Positions 24,163 through 32,873 of a stretch of 64,000 bases of DNA are shown here, one piece after another. The notes under the pieces are model-generated. The model ran no database searches. It saw only the letters and a list, made by a program, of their open reading frames with translations, and had not been told where the DNA came from. The position numbers and the translations under genes are program-made. How positions within the stretch are numbered: the first letter of the stretch is position 1; the number at the start of each line of letters is the position of its first letter. Origin of the DNA: Olsenella_K sp036454645 (lineage in GTDB: Bacteria; Actinomycetota; Coriobacteriia; Coriobacteriales; Atopobiaceae); NCBI GenBank assembly GCA_036454645.1, contig JAZHSQ010000002.1, forward strand, positions 46,698 through 110,697. Reading direction: 5' to 3'.

Positions 24163-27090
24163 CTAGTAGGTGATCGTGAGGCTGCCGGTCACCATGTTGT
24201 CATAAATCCACTTGGCGACCTTGACCGGGCAGCGGATGCAGCCGTGCGAGATGTGCACGCCGGTCTGCGCGGCCTCCGCCGGACCCCAGGTGCTGGGGTC
24301 GTTGATGTCGATGCCACAGACCGTATGGAAGCCCATGCCGCCCCAGATCGAGGTGTAGTAGTAGTACCCTCCGAGGTCGATTTTGTCTCCGTCATGATCG
24401 CCCTGGGCGGGGCCGGAGCCGCCGCCCTCGTAGCCGTAGCTCGGGGTGATGTTGTAGTAGAACTCATCCTTGAGCGTGCCGCCGTTGGTCTCGTTGAGTC
24501 CGCTGGTGCCCACGCCGACGGCGGTGTCGATGACGGGCGTCCAGTTCCAGGCGCTACCCTTGAAGACGATCAGGCGGCAGGCCGAGGTGTCGACGCAGAA
24601 CATGTAGGGGCTGCCGGCCTGCGTGGACCTGCCGCCATACCTCGACAGCGCATAGTAGCCTGCGCCGGAGAGCTCGACCTTGGTGCCGTCGTCGCGGAAG
24701 TTGTACCAGGAGCCGTTGACGTTCACCCAGCCGGGGAGGTAGGTCGGGTTCAGGCTCCAGGACTGGGCGTTGGTGTAGTTCCGCTCGTAGGACTGGACGT
24801 TGGCGCCGTTGCTCGCGTTGGCGCCGGTGACGTCGAGCGCCTTGCCGGAGGCCTTGTTGACGAAGGTGACGTAGCCGCCGTCGGCGATGACGACGGTCCA
24901 GCGCTGGGCGTTGGTCCCGTTGGACTCCCACAGGTGGACGTTGGCGCCGTTCTCGGTGGAGCCCGCGTTCACGTCGAGGGCGAGCCCGGAGGCCGCGTTG
25001 GTGATCACGTAGTAGCCGTTGCCAGCAGACTTGACATAGTACTTCTGCGCGACGCTGTTGTTCTTCTCGTAGATCTGCACGTTGGTGCCCGAGGTGGTGC
25101 CGCCGGCGGCTGCGTCGAGGTCGAGGCCGAGGCGCGAGACGATCTCGTACAGGCCGTCGTTGACGAGGCTCGCCTGCTCGAAGAGGAAGTGCCTGAGGTC
25201 GTAGTCGCTGTCCTTCTCGCCGGCGTTGCTGTCGACCTTGAGCGCCAAGCCGTTGCCCGTGCCCGCGAGGGTGAGCGCCTTCTGGTCCGACGCGGCCTCG
25301 GAGGCGGTGTCCGCCCTCACGACGGTGTAGTAGCCGCCCTGCCAGACGAGCTTCCAGGTGTTGTTCTGGCTGGAGGGGGTTGCGTGGTCGCCCTTCTGCA
25401 CGACGCCGGTGCCGCCCTGCGTGAGGTAGCCGCCGGACGCCGCGGTGCGGATGCGGAAGCTGCCGTCGGAGTTGAGGCTGATCTCGAAGCGCTGGGCGCG
25501 CGTGTCGTTGGAGTCGTACGCCTGCGCCTTGGCGCCGTCCGCGCTGGAGGCGGCCTCGATGTCGAGCACCTTGCCGAGGTCTGCCAGGCTCGAGACCTTG
25601 TAGATGCTGCCGTCCTTGAGGTACTGGGCCTTCGTCAGCGTGAAGCGCTGCGCCGCGGTGCCGTTGTCCTCGTAGGTCTGCAGGTTGGTGCCGTCGGCGC
25701 TGCTGCCCGCCACGAGGTCGAGGGCGAGGCCGCTGCCCTTGTTGACGAGCGTGATGCTGCCGTCGGAGTTGTACCTGACGGCCCACCTCTGCGCGTCGCT
25801 CCTGTTGCCGGAGAACTGCTGCACGTTGGAGCCCCAGGTGATTGCGCCGCAGTCGACGTCGAGCACCTTGCCGGAACCCGCCACCGTGATGGTGTAGAAG
25901 CCCTCTTCGTCCTGCTCGAAGTAGAACTTTTGGGCGAGCGTGTCGTTGGAGGAGTACAGCTGGACGTTGCCGCCGTTGTCCTTGGAGTCGCAGGCCACGT
26001 CCAGGACCTTGCCCGCGTCCTTGGCCATCTCGACCGTGTAGAGGCCGTCGCCGTCCCTGAGCTTCTGCGGCTTGTTGTTGCCTTCGAACTTGGGGTTCAG
26101 CGTGAGGAAGTGGAACCTCTGAGCGCTGGTGTCGTTCTTGTCCCAGACCTCGACGTTGGTACCGTTCTCGCTCCGGGCGCCGGTGACGTCGAGGGCCAGC
26201 CCCTCGTCCATGGCGCTCAGGATGTAGAAGCCGCTGCCGTTGCGCTCGAGCCGCCACCTCTGCGCGAGCGTGTCGTTGCTCTCGTAGATCCAGACGTTGT
26301 TGCCGCTGGTGGCGTCGGCGTTCTTGAGGTCGAGGACCTCGTTGGTGCCCTTCAGCGCGAAGGTGTAGTAGCCGGTCGTGGCGTCGAACGTGACGTGCCA
26401 CTGCTGGGCCCCGGACTTGTTGGACCCATAGATCTGCACGTTGGCCATGTTGGACGCGTTGCCGTTCTCGACGTCGATCACCTTGGAGTAGTCCACGTCG
26501 GTGGCGATGGCGTAGTCGCCGTCGGCGAGGACCTGCTCGTACTTGGGGGTCGTCGTGGGCGAGGAGGACGTGGGGGCGGCGGACTCGCCCGCGGCCTCGG
26601 TGCCGGACGTGCCCGCGGCCTCGGTGCCGGTGGCCTCGGTGGAGCCCGCAACGGTCTCGGTCGTGCCAGACTCGGTCGTGCCGGTGGCCTCGCTCGTGGT
26701 CGAGCCAGACTCGGTCGTGGTGGAGGACGCGGTGGTCGCGTCGCTTGCGGCAGGGGTGGTGGCCTGCTCGTCAGCCCCCTCGCTCGGCGAGGTCGCCTGC
26801 GTGCTGGCGACGCCGACGAACTGCGGGGTGGTCGCGGAGGCGTCCGCCGTCTCGGTGGCGGACGGTACCTCGGACTCGCTGGCCGGGGCGGACTCGGTGG
26901 CCGTGGCCGTGGTGGTAGTGGTAGTGGTCGCGTCCTGCGCCTGGGCGCTCGTGGCTGCAGCGTCGGTGGTGCTAGTGGCGGGCTCGGCCGCCAGCGCGAC
27001 GCCAGGGACGGCGGTCAGGGCGGCGGCTGCGGTGCCTGCGACTATCATCCTCTTCAGCGAAGTGCGCGGGTTATAGCTCTCGAAGCCCAT
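24163..27090 (-). CDS. Secreted RICIN-repeat lectin protein with C-terminal L,D-transpeptidase (YkuD) domain
   Basis: A 975-residue exported protein. A signal peptide ending near ALAAEPA is followed by a Thr/Ala/Ser/Glu linker to about residue 180, then about twelve ricin-type repeat units ending in QxW/QxF/QxY (AQQWHV, AQRWRL, AQRFHF, AQKFYF, AQRWAV, AQKYYV, AQRWTV, AQSWSL), enough for four beta-trefoils. A short GWVNVNGSWYNF segment precedes a YkuD catalytic domain with the motif HISHGCIRCP (Cys951). Such enzymes make 3-3 peptidoglycan cross-links or attach proteins. AGGAGG four bases before the ATG fixes the start. It is architecturally a sibling of the gene at 12456-15056. Confidence 0.92.
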   Translation of the reverse strand: MGFESYNPRTSLKRMIVAGTAAAALTAVPGVALAAEPATSTTDAAATSAQAQDATTTTTTTATATESAPASESEVPSATETADASATTPQFVGVASTQATSPSEGADEQATTPAASDATTASSTTTESGSTTSEATGTTESGTTETVAGSTEATGTEAAGTSGTEAAGESAAPTSSSPTTTPKYEQVLADGDYAIATDVDYSKVIDVENGNASNMANVQIYGSNKSGAQQWHVTFDATTGYYTFALKGTNEVLDLKNADATSGNNVWIYESNDTLAQRWRLERNGSGFYILSAMDEGLALDVTGARSENGTNVEVWDKNDTSAQRFHFLTLNPKFEGNNKPQKLRDGDGLYTVEMAKDAGKVLDVACDSKDNGGNVQLYSSNDTLAQKFYFEQDEEGFYTITVAGSGKVLDVDCGAITWGSNVQQFSGNRSDAQRWAVRYNSDGSITLVNKGSGLALDLVAGSSADGTNLQTYEDNGTAAQRFTLTKAQYLKDGSIYKVSSLADLGKVLDIEAASSADGAKAQAYDSNDTRAQRFEISLNSDGSFRIRTAASGGYLTQGGTGVVQKGDHATPSSQNNTWKLVWQGGYYTVVRADTASEAASDQKALTLAGTGNGLALKVDSNAGEKDSDYDLRHFLFEQASLVNDGLYEIVSRLGLDLDAAAGGTTSGTNVQIYEKNNSVAQKYYVKSAGNGYYVITNAASGLALDVNAGSTENGANVHLWESNGTNAQRWTVVIADGGYVTFVNKASGKALDVTGANASNGANVQSYERNYTNAQSWSLNPTYLPGWVNVNGSWYNFRDDGTKVELSGAGYYALSRYGGRSTQAGSPYMFCVDTSACRLIVFKGSAWNWTPVIDTAVGVGTSGLNETNGGTLKDEFYYNITPSYGYEGGGSGPAQGDHDGDKIDLGGYYYYTSIWGGMGFHTVCGIDINDPSTWGPAEAAQTGVHISHGCIRCPVKVAKWIYDNMVTGSLTITY

Positions 27091-27292
27091 GTAGCCTCCT
27101 ACGTAATTTGAAACAATGAGCCAGAATAATTCTATCAGAGTGGTGTCAGGGACGTCGAAGTTCGCCGTCCAGCTCCACACTTGGCCCCTCGCAGCCGCCC
27201 GCACCACCCGGGGAGCCCCGGGGAGCCTCCCGCCATCTGCTACGATGGGCGCATATGCCTCTGCACCCCACCTGCCCGAATCGAGGGGACAC

Positions 27293-29464
27293 ATGCGCCT
27301 GCTCGCCCTCATCTGCCTCGTATATGCATTCGTGACCTGCGCCCCGGGGTACCTCACGCTCCGCGCCCTCGGCCTGCCGCGCCCGTGGTCGGCTTGCGGC
27401 GCTCCCCTGCTGGGTGTCTCCATCATCAACCTCCTGGGCACCGCCTACGCCTTCGCTGGCGTCACCTGCACGCCGGCGAGCGTCCTCGCGCCGGCCGTCG
27501 CCGTGCCGGCGGCCGCCCTCGCGGCCGAGCGCCTCGCCTGCCGCAGGGGCGGGCGCGCGTCCCTCGCGGACGCCGGCCTGCCGCGCATCGACCTCGTGAG
27601 CCTCGCCGCCTACCTCGCCCTGGGACTCGTTGCCGGCTACTTCTTCTTCGTTGGGCGCCTCCCCTGGGCGGACTACCTCGTCCAGCTCTCCGACGTCCCC
27701 TTCCACCTCAACACGATCCAGTCCTTCGCGCAGTCGGGGCACTTCTCCTCCCTCGGGGTGTCCTTCTACCTCGCCCCGCAGGACGCCGCGATCAACCCCG
27801 TGCCGGGCTCGGGCTTCTACCCCGCCGGCTACCACGCGCTCTGCGCCCTCGTGCTGCAGATGACCGGGGTCGACACCGGCTACATAGTGAACGCGGCGAA
27901 CTACTTCTTCACCTCCTTCGCCTACCCCCTCTCGATGCTCCCCCTCGTGACCGCCCTCTTCCCCGACTCGCCGCGCACGGTCCGCGCGGGCGCGCTCGCC
28001 TGCGTCTCCTTCGTCGCCTTCCCCTGGGTCCTGCTCATCTTCGGCGGCGTCTACCCCAACCTCGCCGGCTTCTGCACCATCCCCTTCCCCATGGCCCTCT
28101 TCGTGGCCTTCCTCACCCAGGGGCGCGGGCGCGGCGCGGGCGCCAGGCTGGTCGCCGCCTTCCTGCTCTCCCTCGTCGGCCAGGTCCTCCTGCACCCCAA
28201 CACGATCTTCACCGCCGTCGTCATCCTCGTCCCGTTCTGCGTCGCCCTCATCTGGCACCGGTCTCGCGGCGAGCGGGGCGCCTCCGTGCCGAGGGCGGCC
28301 GCGGCCGTCGTGGCGTTCCTGCTCGTGGTCCTCGCCGGCTGGTACGCCTTCTGGCGCATCCCCGCCTTCCACGGCCTCTTCGAGTTCGAGCGCGGCGCCT
28401 TCACGATGCCCTTCCAGGGGTTCGTCGACATCGTCGGGCTGAGCTACTCGTTCCTGGGCTCCTACGACTACGCCATCCAGGCGCCGCTGGCCCTCTTCGT
28501 GATCGTGGGGGCGGTCAGGTGCCTCTACTCCAGGAGGCTGCGCTGGCTCCCCTTCAGCTACCTCGCGACCTGCGCGATCGTCTTCATGGGCGCGGTCATG
28601 TCGGGCAAGCTCCGCAACTTCGTCTGCGGCGTGTGGTACACCGACCCCAACCGCCTCGCGGCCATGGCGGTGCTGGCCGCCGTGCCGCTCGCGGCCTTCG
28701 GCGTCGAGTGGGCCTTCGGGGTCGTGCTCGAGCTCGTCGAGCGCTACAACGCCTGGCGCGCGCACCGGACCCACGCCTGGGTGGTCACCGGCGCCTGCGT
28801 CGTGATCTACGCCCTCATGACCTTCTCGAACAACCTCATCCTGCCTGGCGGCTTCCACTCCCAGGACGAGGCGATCCAAGACTCGGGGGTCCTCAAGGAC
28901 GACGACTCCATCAAGGAGCTCGTGATGCTCGAGCAGAGGAACCCCACCGTGCACACGCCCTTCGGCGACTTCCGCGACCACTTCGACCGCGTGTGCCAGT
29001 CCAACGTCCCCATCGCCCTGAACGAGCAGGAGTTCCTCAAGGAGGTGCAGGAGGTGGTGGGCCCCGACGAGCTCGTGATCAACGACCCCGTCGACGGTAG
29101 CTACTTCGCCTACGGCTACACGGGCCTGCGCTGCTACTACCGCAAGATCGACGGCTTCCGCAACCTCGACCCCAAGCCGGGCGACGCCCCCGACGACTCC
29201 GCCGAGACCCAGGAGAGCGTCCTCATCAGGACGGGCCTCTCCAGCGTCGCGACGGACGAGAAGGTCAAGGAGGCCGTCGCCTCCACGGGCGCCCGCTACG
29301 TGCTCGTGATGAGCACGGTGAACTCCGAGGACTCCTTCATCGGCGGGCGCGGCGGCTACAAGCCCGAGGCCTTCTCGGGCATCACCTCCATAACCCCCGA
29401 CACGCCCGGCTTCACGTTCGTCCTGCGCCATGGCGACCTCGCCCTGTATAGAATCGACGCGTAG
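27293..29464 (+). CDS. Large polytopic membrane protein, DUF6541/GT-C-like
   Basis: A 723-residue protein with a dozen or so membrane segments in the first 520 residues and a soluble C-terminal part. An early extracytoplasmic loop contains DVPFHLNTIQSF and PGSGFYPAGYHAL, the kind of Asp/His-rich loop seen in GT-C glycosyltransferases. The overall shape resembles actinobacterial DUF6541 proteins (from memory). It may transfer sugars from polyprenyl donors outside the membrane, fitting the adjacent dolichol-phosphate-mannose-synthase-like gene. The ATG is chosen for GAGGGG just upstream, although the frame is open from 27116. Confidence 0.72.
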   Translation: MRLLALICLVYAFVTCAPGYLTLRALGLPRPWSACGAPLLGVSIINLLGTAYAFAGVTCTPASVLAPAVAVPAAALAAERLACRRGGRASLADAGLPRIDLVSLAAYLALGLVAGYFFFVGRLPWADYLVQLSDVPFHLNTIQSFAQSGHFSSLGVSFYLAPQDAAINPVPGSGFYPAGYHALCALVLQMTGVDTGYIVNAANYFFTSFAYPLSMLPLVTALFPDSPRTVRAGALACVSFVAFPWVLLIFGGVYPNLAGFCTIPFPMALFVAFLTQGRGRGAGARLVAAFLLSLVGQVLLHPNTIFTAVVILVPFCVALIWHRSRGERGASVPRAAAAVVAFLLVVLAGWYAFWRIPAFHGLFEFERGAFTMPFQGFVDIVGLSYSFLGSYDYAIQAPLALFVIVGAVRCLYSRRLRWLPFSYLATCAIVFMGAVMSGKLRNFVCGVWYTDPNRLAAMAVLAAVPLAAFGVEWAFGVVLELVERYNAWRAHRTHAWVVTGACVVIYALMTFSNNLILPGGFHSQDEAIQDSGVLKDDDSIKELVMLEQRNPTVHTPFGDFRDHFDRVCQSNVPIALNEQEFLKEVQEVVGPDELVINDPVDGSYFAYGYTGLRCYYRKIDGFRNLDPKPGDAPDDSAETQESVLIRTGLSSVATDEKVKEAVASTGARYVLVMSTVNSEDSFIGGRGGYKPEAFSGITSITPDTPGFTFVLRHGDLALYRIDA

Positions 29465-29470
29465 TTCGGA

Positions 29471-29500
29471 AGGTGGCTGCCGCCCAGCTTACGGCCACCT
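29471..29500 (+). terminator. Weak hairpin after the polytopic membrane protein gene
   Basis: AGGTGGC (29471-29477) pairs with GCCACCT (29494-29500) six bases past the stop codon. No T tract follows. Confidence 0.3.
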
Positions 29501-29590
29501 GATAGACTTGGGGACCGGTGGGCGCGACCAGGGGCCGGCCCACGCGCGAGGCGCCGGCGAGGCGCGACCCCACACCCCTAGGAAGCACCC

Positions 29591-30271
29591 ATGAGAGTAC
29601 TTGCCGTGATACCCGCCTACAACGAGGAGGCCTGCCTCGAGGACACCGTGCGCGACCTCGAGCGGACGTGCCCGCAGGTGGACTACTTCGTGGTGGACGA
29701 CGGCTCCTCCGACCGCACGGGCCAGATCATCCGCGAGCGAGGACTCAACGGCGTCGGCCTGCCGATAAACACCGGCCTGACCTCGGCCTTCCGCACCGGC
29801 ATGAAGTACGCCTACCGCCAGGGCTACGACGCCGTCGTGCAGTTCGACGCCGACGGCCAGCACCTGCCGCAATACATCGTCCCCATGGCCGAGGAGATGG
29901 CGGTCACCGGCTCCGACATCGTGATCGCGTCGCGCGCGCTCGCGGGCGGCGGCCCCGTGGGCGCGAGGGCCGTCGGCTCCAGGCTCATCACCTGGCTCAT
30001 CCGGGTCACGACCGGGGCGCTCGTCACCGACCCCACCTCGGGCATGCGCATGTACAACCGCCGGATGATCGAGCTCTTCGCCACGGGCTTCGACGTCGCC
30101 CCCGAGCCCGACACGGTCGCGCTCGTCGCGCGCAAGGGCGGCAAGGTCACGGAGGTGCCGTGCGAGATGCGCGAGCGCCAGGGCGGCGAGAGCTACCTCA
30201 AGCTCGGCAACGTCATCCGCTACATGTCGCGGACCTGCCTCTCCATCCTGCTCTTCCAGTGGCTCAGATAG
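29591..30271 (+). CDS. Family 2 glycosyltransferase, polyprenyl-phosphate mannose synthase-like
   Basis: A 226-residue GT-A enzyme with VIPAYNEEACLEDTV, VVDDGSSDRTG, the metal-binding FDADGQH and a C-terminal amphipathic end but no long membrane domain. This matches DPM1-like synthases that move a sugar from a nucleotide to a lipid phosphate on the cytoplasmic face. A DUF2304 gene follows after seven bases, a pairing often seen with this enzyme type. The start has AGGAAG upstream. The sugar used cannot be told. Confidence 0.88.
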   Translation: MRVLAVIPAYNEEACLEDTVRDLERTCPQVDYFVVDDGSSDRTGQIIRERGLNGVGLPINTGLTSAFRTGMKYAYRQGYDAVVQFDADGQHLPQYIVPMAEEMAVTGSDIVIASRALAGGGPVGARAVGSRLITWLIRVTTGALVTDPTSGMRMYNRRMIELFATGFDVAPEPDTVALVARKGGKVTEVPCEMRERQGGESYLKLGNVIRYMSRTCLSILLFQWLR

Positions 30272-30278
30272 GAGCACG

Positions 30279-30665
30279 ATGTCTCTCTCGCTCAGAATCC
30301 TGCTGCTCGTCGGCGCCCTGCTGGCGTTCTGGTTCGTCATCGTCCGCGTGAGGCGCAACAAGATCCTCATGCAGGACGCCATCTACTGGGTGCTGCTCTC
30401 CGTCCTGATCCTCATAGCCGCGGTCTTCCCGCAGATCTTCATCTGGCTGTCGCGGGCGCTCGGCTTCATCTCGCCCAGCAACTTCGTCTTCCTCGTGATC
30501 GTGGCGCTGCTCCTCGTCAAGATCTTCTCCAACTCCATCGAGATCTCCATGCTCAGGCACAAGGTCGAGGAGCTCGCCCAGGAGGCCGCCCTCAGGGACG
30601 CCGCAGGCGACCACGCGAGCGCGCGTGGGGACGTGTCGGAGAAGGGCACGCGGTCCCAGCCCTAG
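30279..30665 (+). CDS. DUF2304 family small membrane protein
   Basis: A 128-residue protein with three hydrophobic segments (residues about 5-22, 36-55 and 67-85), the middle carrying AIYWVLLSVLILIAAVFP, in part. A cytoplasmic helical tail follows (NSIEISMLRHKVEELAQEAAL). This is the DUF2304 pattern. Such genes commonly accompany polyprenyl-phosphate glycosyltransferases, as here. The function is unknown; it may anchor or assist that enzyme. AGGAG precedes the ATG and the gap to the previous gene is seven bases. Confidence 0.85.
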   Translation: MSLSLRILLLVGALLAFWFVIVRVRRNKILMQDAIYWVLLSVLILIAAVFPQIFIWLSRALGFISPSNFVFLVIVALLLVKIFSNSIEISMLRHKVEELAQEAALRDAAGDHASARGDVSEKGTRSQP

Positions 30666-30688
30666 TGTCGGCGAGGGCGCCGGGATCC

Positions 30689-31600
30689 CTAGAGCCTGCC
30701 GAGGAGGAAGAGCGCCCGGAGCGCGACCTCGTCGCGCTCGCGCTGGCGGAGCCTCCCGGGCGTGCGGGCCTTGGAGGGGCCGTCGTCCTCGAGGAAGTGG
30801 GCGAGGAGCCGACGCCTGTCCTCGGGCATGCGGTCCCAGAACTCGTCGCGGAGCTTCCCGAGCTGGCGCGTCACGCAGGCGAGCTCGTCGCCCGCCACGT
30901 AGCGCCTGACGCGGTTGGCCAGGACCTCCCTGGCCCCGCGGCCGCTCGGGCTCGCGTTGTCCGAAAGGCGGCGGTACTCGAGCGAGGAGAAGTCGTCGAA
31001 CACGAGGGTCCCTATCGCCGTGGCCACGAGGGACACCCACCAGTCGTGGGTGTAGACGCCCTCCATGCCGGCCCGCGAGACCGCGCGGGCCAGGGGCTGG
31101 TTCATGACCATCGTGTTGCCCGAGGTCACGTTCTCGTAGAGCATGCGCTGGAAGTCGACGCCGATGCGGTCGAGGTGGGAGCGACCCTTGGGCACCAGGT
31201 CCTGGTCGCAGTAGGTGTACTCGCTGCAGTAGGCCGCCGGCAGCGAGGGGTCGAGCTCGGAGAGGCGCTCCGTCGCGCGGAGCAGCTTGTTGGTGTGCCA
31301 GACGTCGTCCTGGTCCGCCAGGGCAACGTAGGGGTGGCGCTCCGCGACCTCGGAGACGAGCAGCAGGAAGGAGCGGGTCACGCCGAGGCTCCCGCCGTCG
31401 AGGAGCGTGAGCGAGCCCGAGCGGGCCCACCCCTCGAGCATCCCCACGGTGCCGTCGGTCGAGCCGTCGTCGCGGACGTAGAGCCGCACGTCGACGCCCT
31501 CCTGGGCGAGTATGCTCTCGACCTGCTCGGCGAGGTACCTCTCGCCGTTGTAGGTGGACATGACGACGGCGACCTCGGGCGCGCTCTTGGTGTTGGTCAT
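30689..31600 (-). CDS. Family 2 glycosyltransferase, rhamnosyltransferase-like
   Basis: A 303-residue GT-A enzyme. VAVVMSTYNGERYLAEQVESIL, in part, YVRDDGSTDGT, ADQDDVWHTNKL (metal-binding) and TGNT-like SGNTMVMN with HDWWVSLVA match the rhamnosyltransferase-type GT2 group. It lies convergent to the DUF2304 gene. The ATG at 31600 is preferred because AGAAGGA lies about ten bases upstream; a GTG at 31609 is too close to that site. Acceptor and donor are unknown, but the context is surface polysaccharide synthesis. Confidence 0.86.
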   Translation of the reverse strand: MTNTKSAPEVAVVMSTYNGERYLAEQVESILAQEGVDVRLYVRDDGSTDGTVGMLEGWARSGSLTLLDGGSLGVTRSFLLLVSEVAERHPYVALADQDDVWHTNKLLRATERLSELDPSLPAAYCSEYTYCDQDLVPKGRSHLDRIGVDFQRMLYENVTSGNTMVMNQPLARAVSRAGMEGVYTHDWWVSLVATAIGTLVFDDFSSLEYRRLSDNASPSGRGAREVLANRVRRYVAGDELACVTRQLGKLRDEFWDRMPEDRRRLLAHFLEDDGPSKARTPGRLRQRERDEVALRALFLLGRL

Positions 31601-31743
31601 GGGGGTCACGTCCTTCTCTGGTCCGCGTATTGTGGAGGCTGGGGCACGCGCGGCGCGCGGGAAGGCGTCGGCACCCGTTCAACGATACTATAGGAGTCCC
31701 TTGCGCGGGCACGGGGGCCGCGCGCCGACACGGGAGGTCAGAG

Positions 31744-32820
31744 GTGGGGCAGCCAGCGCAACCGCAGGAACGGCCGCAGGACGCATGCAGGCTCAGCGTC
31801 GTCGTCCCCTGCTACAACACGGAGCGCTACCTGCCGAAGTGCCTGGACTCGCTCGTCGCGCAGGACATGGGCGGCATCGAGGTCATCGGGGTGGACGACG
31901 GCTCGCCCGACGGCTGCCTCGCCATCCTGCAGGACTACGAGCGGCGCTACCCCGGCCTGGTGAGGGCCCTGCACCGCGACAACGGCAGGCTCTGGAACGC
32001 CCGCTGGACGGGCATCGACGCCGCGCGCGGCGCCTACGTCGCCTTCGTGGACAGCGACGACCACGTGGAGCCCGACTTCGCCAGGACGCTCTACGAGACG
32101 GCCGTGGCCGAGGACGCGGACTTCGTGGTCTGCGGCTTCTCTCGCACGGACCTCGCGACGGGAAGGGTCCTCTCGCGCGAGTTCTGCGACGATCGCGCGT
32201 CGTTCACCCTGGAGGCGGACCCCGGGCGCATCGTCGAGGTGAACCCCGCCGCCTGGAACAAGGCCTTCCGCAGAGAGGTCCTCGCCTCCCTGCCGCGCCT
32301 CTCGGAGACCCCTCCCATCCTGGAGGACCTGGCCCTCACGCTCCTCGCCTACACCAGGTGCACGCGGAAGGTCGCCTTCGCGCCCCGCTCTCTCGTCCAC
32401 TACATGGTGCACGCGGACTCGATGATCAACACGGTCACCGAGGAGCAGGTGGAGGCCGTGCTGCGCATGATGCGCGAGATCCGCGCGGACTACGTGCAGG
32501 CGGGCTGCCCGGACGCGCTCATGGCCGCGCTCGACGCGGTCGCCTTCGAGCACCTCGGGGTCTCGATGCCCTTTAGGCTCTCGGCCAGCCCGGGCGTCGA
32601 CCTCAAGGCGGAGCTCGCGCACATCACGCGCTACCTGGACGAGAACTTCCCGACCTGGCGCCGGTCGCCCTACATCAACCGCGCCTACGCCAGGGAGCAC
32701 GGGAGCGCCTTCAAGAAGCTGCTGATAGCGCAGCGCTTCTACCGCGCCCACCTGATGCGCCCCTTCCTCGCCGCCTACTCCTTCGCGATCGAGAGGCTGC
32801 ACGTGGACATCAAGTGGTAG
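31744..32820 (+). CDS. Family 2 glycosyltransferase
   Basis: A 358-residue enzyme with LSVVVPCYNTERYLPKCLDSL, in part, GVDDGSPDGC and AFVDSDDHVEPDFA, the donor- and metal-binding motifs of the GT-A fold. The C-terminal 120 residues are basic and aromatic, typical of capsule or teichoic acid transferases of the EpsJ type. The GTG start is chosen because GGGAGG lies seven bases upstream. It is transcribed away from the rhamnosyltransferase-like gene and converges with an ATP-grasp gene. Confidence 0.86.
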   Translation: MGQPAQPQERPQDACRLSVVVPCYNTERYLPKCLDSLVAQDMGGIEVIGVDDGSPDGCLAILQDYERRYPGLVRALHRDNGRLWNARWTGIDAARGAYVAFVDSDDHVEPDFARTLYETAVAEDADFVVCGFSRTDLATGRVLSREFCDDRASFTLEADPGRIVEVNPAAWNKAFRREVLASLPRLSETPPILEDLALTLLAYTRCTRKVAFAPRSLVHYMVHADSMINTVTEEQVEAVLRMMREIRADYVQAGCPDALMAALDAVAFEHLGVSMPFRLSASPGVDLKAELAHITRYLDENFPTWRRSPYINRAYAREHGSAFKKLLIAQRFYRAHLMRPFLAAYSFAIERLHVDIKW

Positions 32821-32873
32821 CCGCGTCGCGCCCGCCCGGGCGAGAGGGACCGCGGGGGCGCGGCGCGCCCGCC

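Noticed and set aside
24163..27090. Regular repeats that could be mistaken for a CRISPR array
   Set aside because: They are degenerate coding repeats of ricin-type units with QxW motifs; unit DNA varies and there are no constant repeat/spacer blocks. No CRISPR array or cas gene is visible in the window.
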